From positions 2,728,001-2,792,000 of the forward strand of contig CAWKCD010000001.1 of NCBI GenBank assembly GCA_963848035.1: 64,000 nt of DNA, read 5' to 3'. The DNA is from JAVVHH01 sp963848035 (GTDB taxonomy: Bacteria; Pseudomonadota; Alphaproteobacteria; Acetobacterales; Acetobacteraceae). Under the pieces are notes generated by a model that had not been told where the DNA came from, made no database searches, and saw nothing but the letters and a program-made list of their open reading frames with translations. Positions 62,859-64,000 of this stretch are shown here, piece by piece. Position numbers and translations under genes: made by a program. Each line of letters opens with the position of its first letter. Within the stretch, counting starts at the first letter, position 1.

Positions 62859-64000
62859 TGGTGGACCCGATTACGGTTGAGGTGATCGGGAGCGCGCTGG
62901 CGTCGATCGTGGAGGAGATGGGGGAGGCGCTGATCCGGGCGAGCTACTCGACGAACGTGAAGGAGCGGCGGGATTGCTCGACGGCGCTGTTCGACATGCA
63001 GGGGCGGACGCTGTGCCAGGCGGAGCACATCCCGATGCATCTGGGGAGTTTCCTGGGCATCATCGAGCATGTGTTGCGGCGGCATCCGGCCGAAGACATG
63101 CGGGCGGGGGATGTGTTCGTCGGCAACGATGCGTACGAGGGCGGGGGGACGCATCTGCCCGATATCGTGCTGGCGGAGCCGGTGTTCGTTGAAGGGGTGA
63201 TCGTGGCTTGGGCGGTGAATCTGGCGCACCACGCGGATTTCGCGGATCGGGGGCATGCGCACATCTTTCAGGAGGGGCTGCGGATCCCGCCGATCCGGCT
63301 GTATCGGGCGGGGGTGCTGCAGGAGGACGTGGAGTCGCTGATCCTGCTGAACTGCCAGGTGCCGCGGGAGCGGTTGTCGGATCTGCGGGCGCAGATGGCG
63401 GCGAACCGGCTGGGCGTGGCGCGGATGCAGGCGCTGTGCGGGAAGTATGGGGTGGGGGTGGTGCTAGCGGCGAGCGAGGCGCTGCTGGATTATGCCGAGC
63501 GGAAGATGCGGGCGGGGATCTCGGCGATCCCGGACGGGGTGTATTCGTTCGAAGATTGGCACGACAATCCGGAGATCGACGAGCAGCTTTTGTTCAAAGT
63601 GCGGATCCAGGTGCGGGGCGATGAGATGGACCTGCATTTCGAGAGCCCGAAGCAGGTCCGGGCGGGGCTGAACATGACGTTCACGGCTTTGCTGTCGACG
63701 GTTTATTACGCGGTGAAGACGGTGGTGGATCCGAGCATCCTGCCGAATGCGGGGTTGGCGCGGCCGCTGCACGTGACGGCGCCGGCGGGGACGGTGTTGA
63801 ATTGCGTGAGCCCGGCGGCGGTGAACGGGCGGCTGGGGGCCTGTCAGCGCGTGGTGGACCTGATCCATGGGGCGCTGGCGCAGGCGGTGCCGGAGCGGGT
63901 GATCGCGGCGTGCAACGGGGCGTGCGTTTCGGCGACGTTCGTGGGGCAGAAGGATGACGGGGATCTCTGGGTCTATCTCGAGACGATCGGAGGCGGGTCC
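62858..64000 (+). CDS. Hydantoinase B/oxoprolinase family protein, partial
   Basis: First 381 codons of subunit B; the frame is open to the window end, and family members are about 520-600 aa. Starts MVDPITVEVIGSALASIVEE on an ATG overlapping the subunit A stop. Family blocks: EALIRASYSTNVKERRDCST, FVGNDAYEGGGTHLPDIVLA, WAVNLAHHADFADRG and EGLRIPPIRLYRAGVLQEDV. With subunit A it would hydrolyse a cyclic amide (hydantoin, oxoproline, acetophenone carboxylation-type chemistry is also known in the family). Confidence 0.93.
   Translation, partial: MVDPITVEVIGSALASIVEEMGEALIRASYSTNVKERRDCSTALFDMQGRTLCQAEHIPMHLGSFLGIIEHVLRRHPAEDMRAGDVFVGNDAYEGGGTHLPDIVLAEPVFVEGVIVAWAVNLAHHADFADRGHAHIFQEGLRIPPIRLYRAGVLQEDVESLILLNCQVPRERLSDLRAQMAANRLGVARMQALCGKYGVGVVLAASEALLDYAERKMRAGISAIPDGVYSFEDWHDNPEIDEQLLFKVRIQVRGDEMDLHFESPKQVRAGLNMTFTALLSTVYYAVKTVVDPSILPNAGLARPLHVTAPAGTVLNCVSPAAVNGRLGACQRVVDLIHGALAQAVPERVIAACNGACVSATFVGQKDDGDLWVYLETIGGGS

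Noticed and set aside
1..64000. tRNA, rRNA, CRISPR arrays, transposases, integrases, att sites
   Set aside because: Scanned for tell-tale motifs and protein families by eye; none found.

Overview
The window is high-GC DNA, densely packed with genes, and has no IS element, CRISPR array, phage gene or recognisable tRNA/rRNA. The gene content fits a metabolically versatile alphaproteobacterium: a cyoABCD quinol oxidase, many ABC importers for organic nitrogen/sulfur compounds, peptides and sugars, CoA-dependent catabolic enzymes, HAE-1 RND efflux, a DUF2236 protein, a SOUL protein and hydantoinase subunits. Acetobacterales/Rhodospirillales is my best guess, but this is inference from content and codon use; no marker gene is present.

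Layout. 1-646: 3'-truncated dipeptide-type permease on the minus strand. 780-9199: plus-strand run with a NitT/TauT-type ABC importer, an FAD oxidoreductase, a CaiB-type CoA-transferase, a crotonase, a LysR regulator and an amidohydrolase, which looks like an uptake-plus-degradation unit for an unknown N-containing compound. 9206-13473: a YidB-like protein, a peptide-binding protein and, divergent from it, a penicillin-acylase-type amidase. 13470-19692: RND pump and adaptor preceded by an active-site-less alpha/beta-hydrolase homologue, with a divergent LysR. 19670-21021: YeiH-type exporter and a small membrane protein. 21339-25317: cyoABCD. 25343-28122: conserved hypothetical and a translationally coupled phospholipid trio (CDP-alcohol transferase, CdsA-like, PlsC-like). 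28724-32613: sugar ABC importer. 32705-37237: SOUL lipoprotein, two paralogous secreted proteins and a DsbA-family protein. 37388-41990: GAF-PDZ protein, then a coupled operon of two secreted beta-helix proteins and a glycoside-hydrolase-like protein. 42099-43889: SDR, DUF2236 protein and small membrane protein. 44061-49739: complete peptide ABC importer. 49810-54728: diguanylate cyclase, Asp/Glu-racemase-family protein and a large Asp-box protein. 54829-58045: second NitT-type importer with two different permeases. 58013-60682: BTAD/TPR regulator and two hypotheticals. 60804-64000: hydantoinase/oxoprolinase subunits A and B, the latter cut by the window end.

Two window-scale features stand out. 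First, eight otherwise intact genes carry ten frameshifts, and every one is explained by a single extra base, mostly in a short homopolymer; this points to insertion-type sequence errors rather than decay. Second, the plus strand is C-rich over roughly the first 50 kb and G-rich after about 51-52 kb whatever the direction of the genes, so the GC skew changes sign there.
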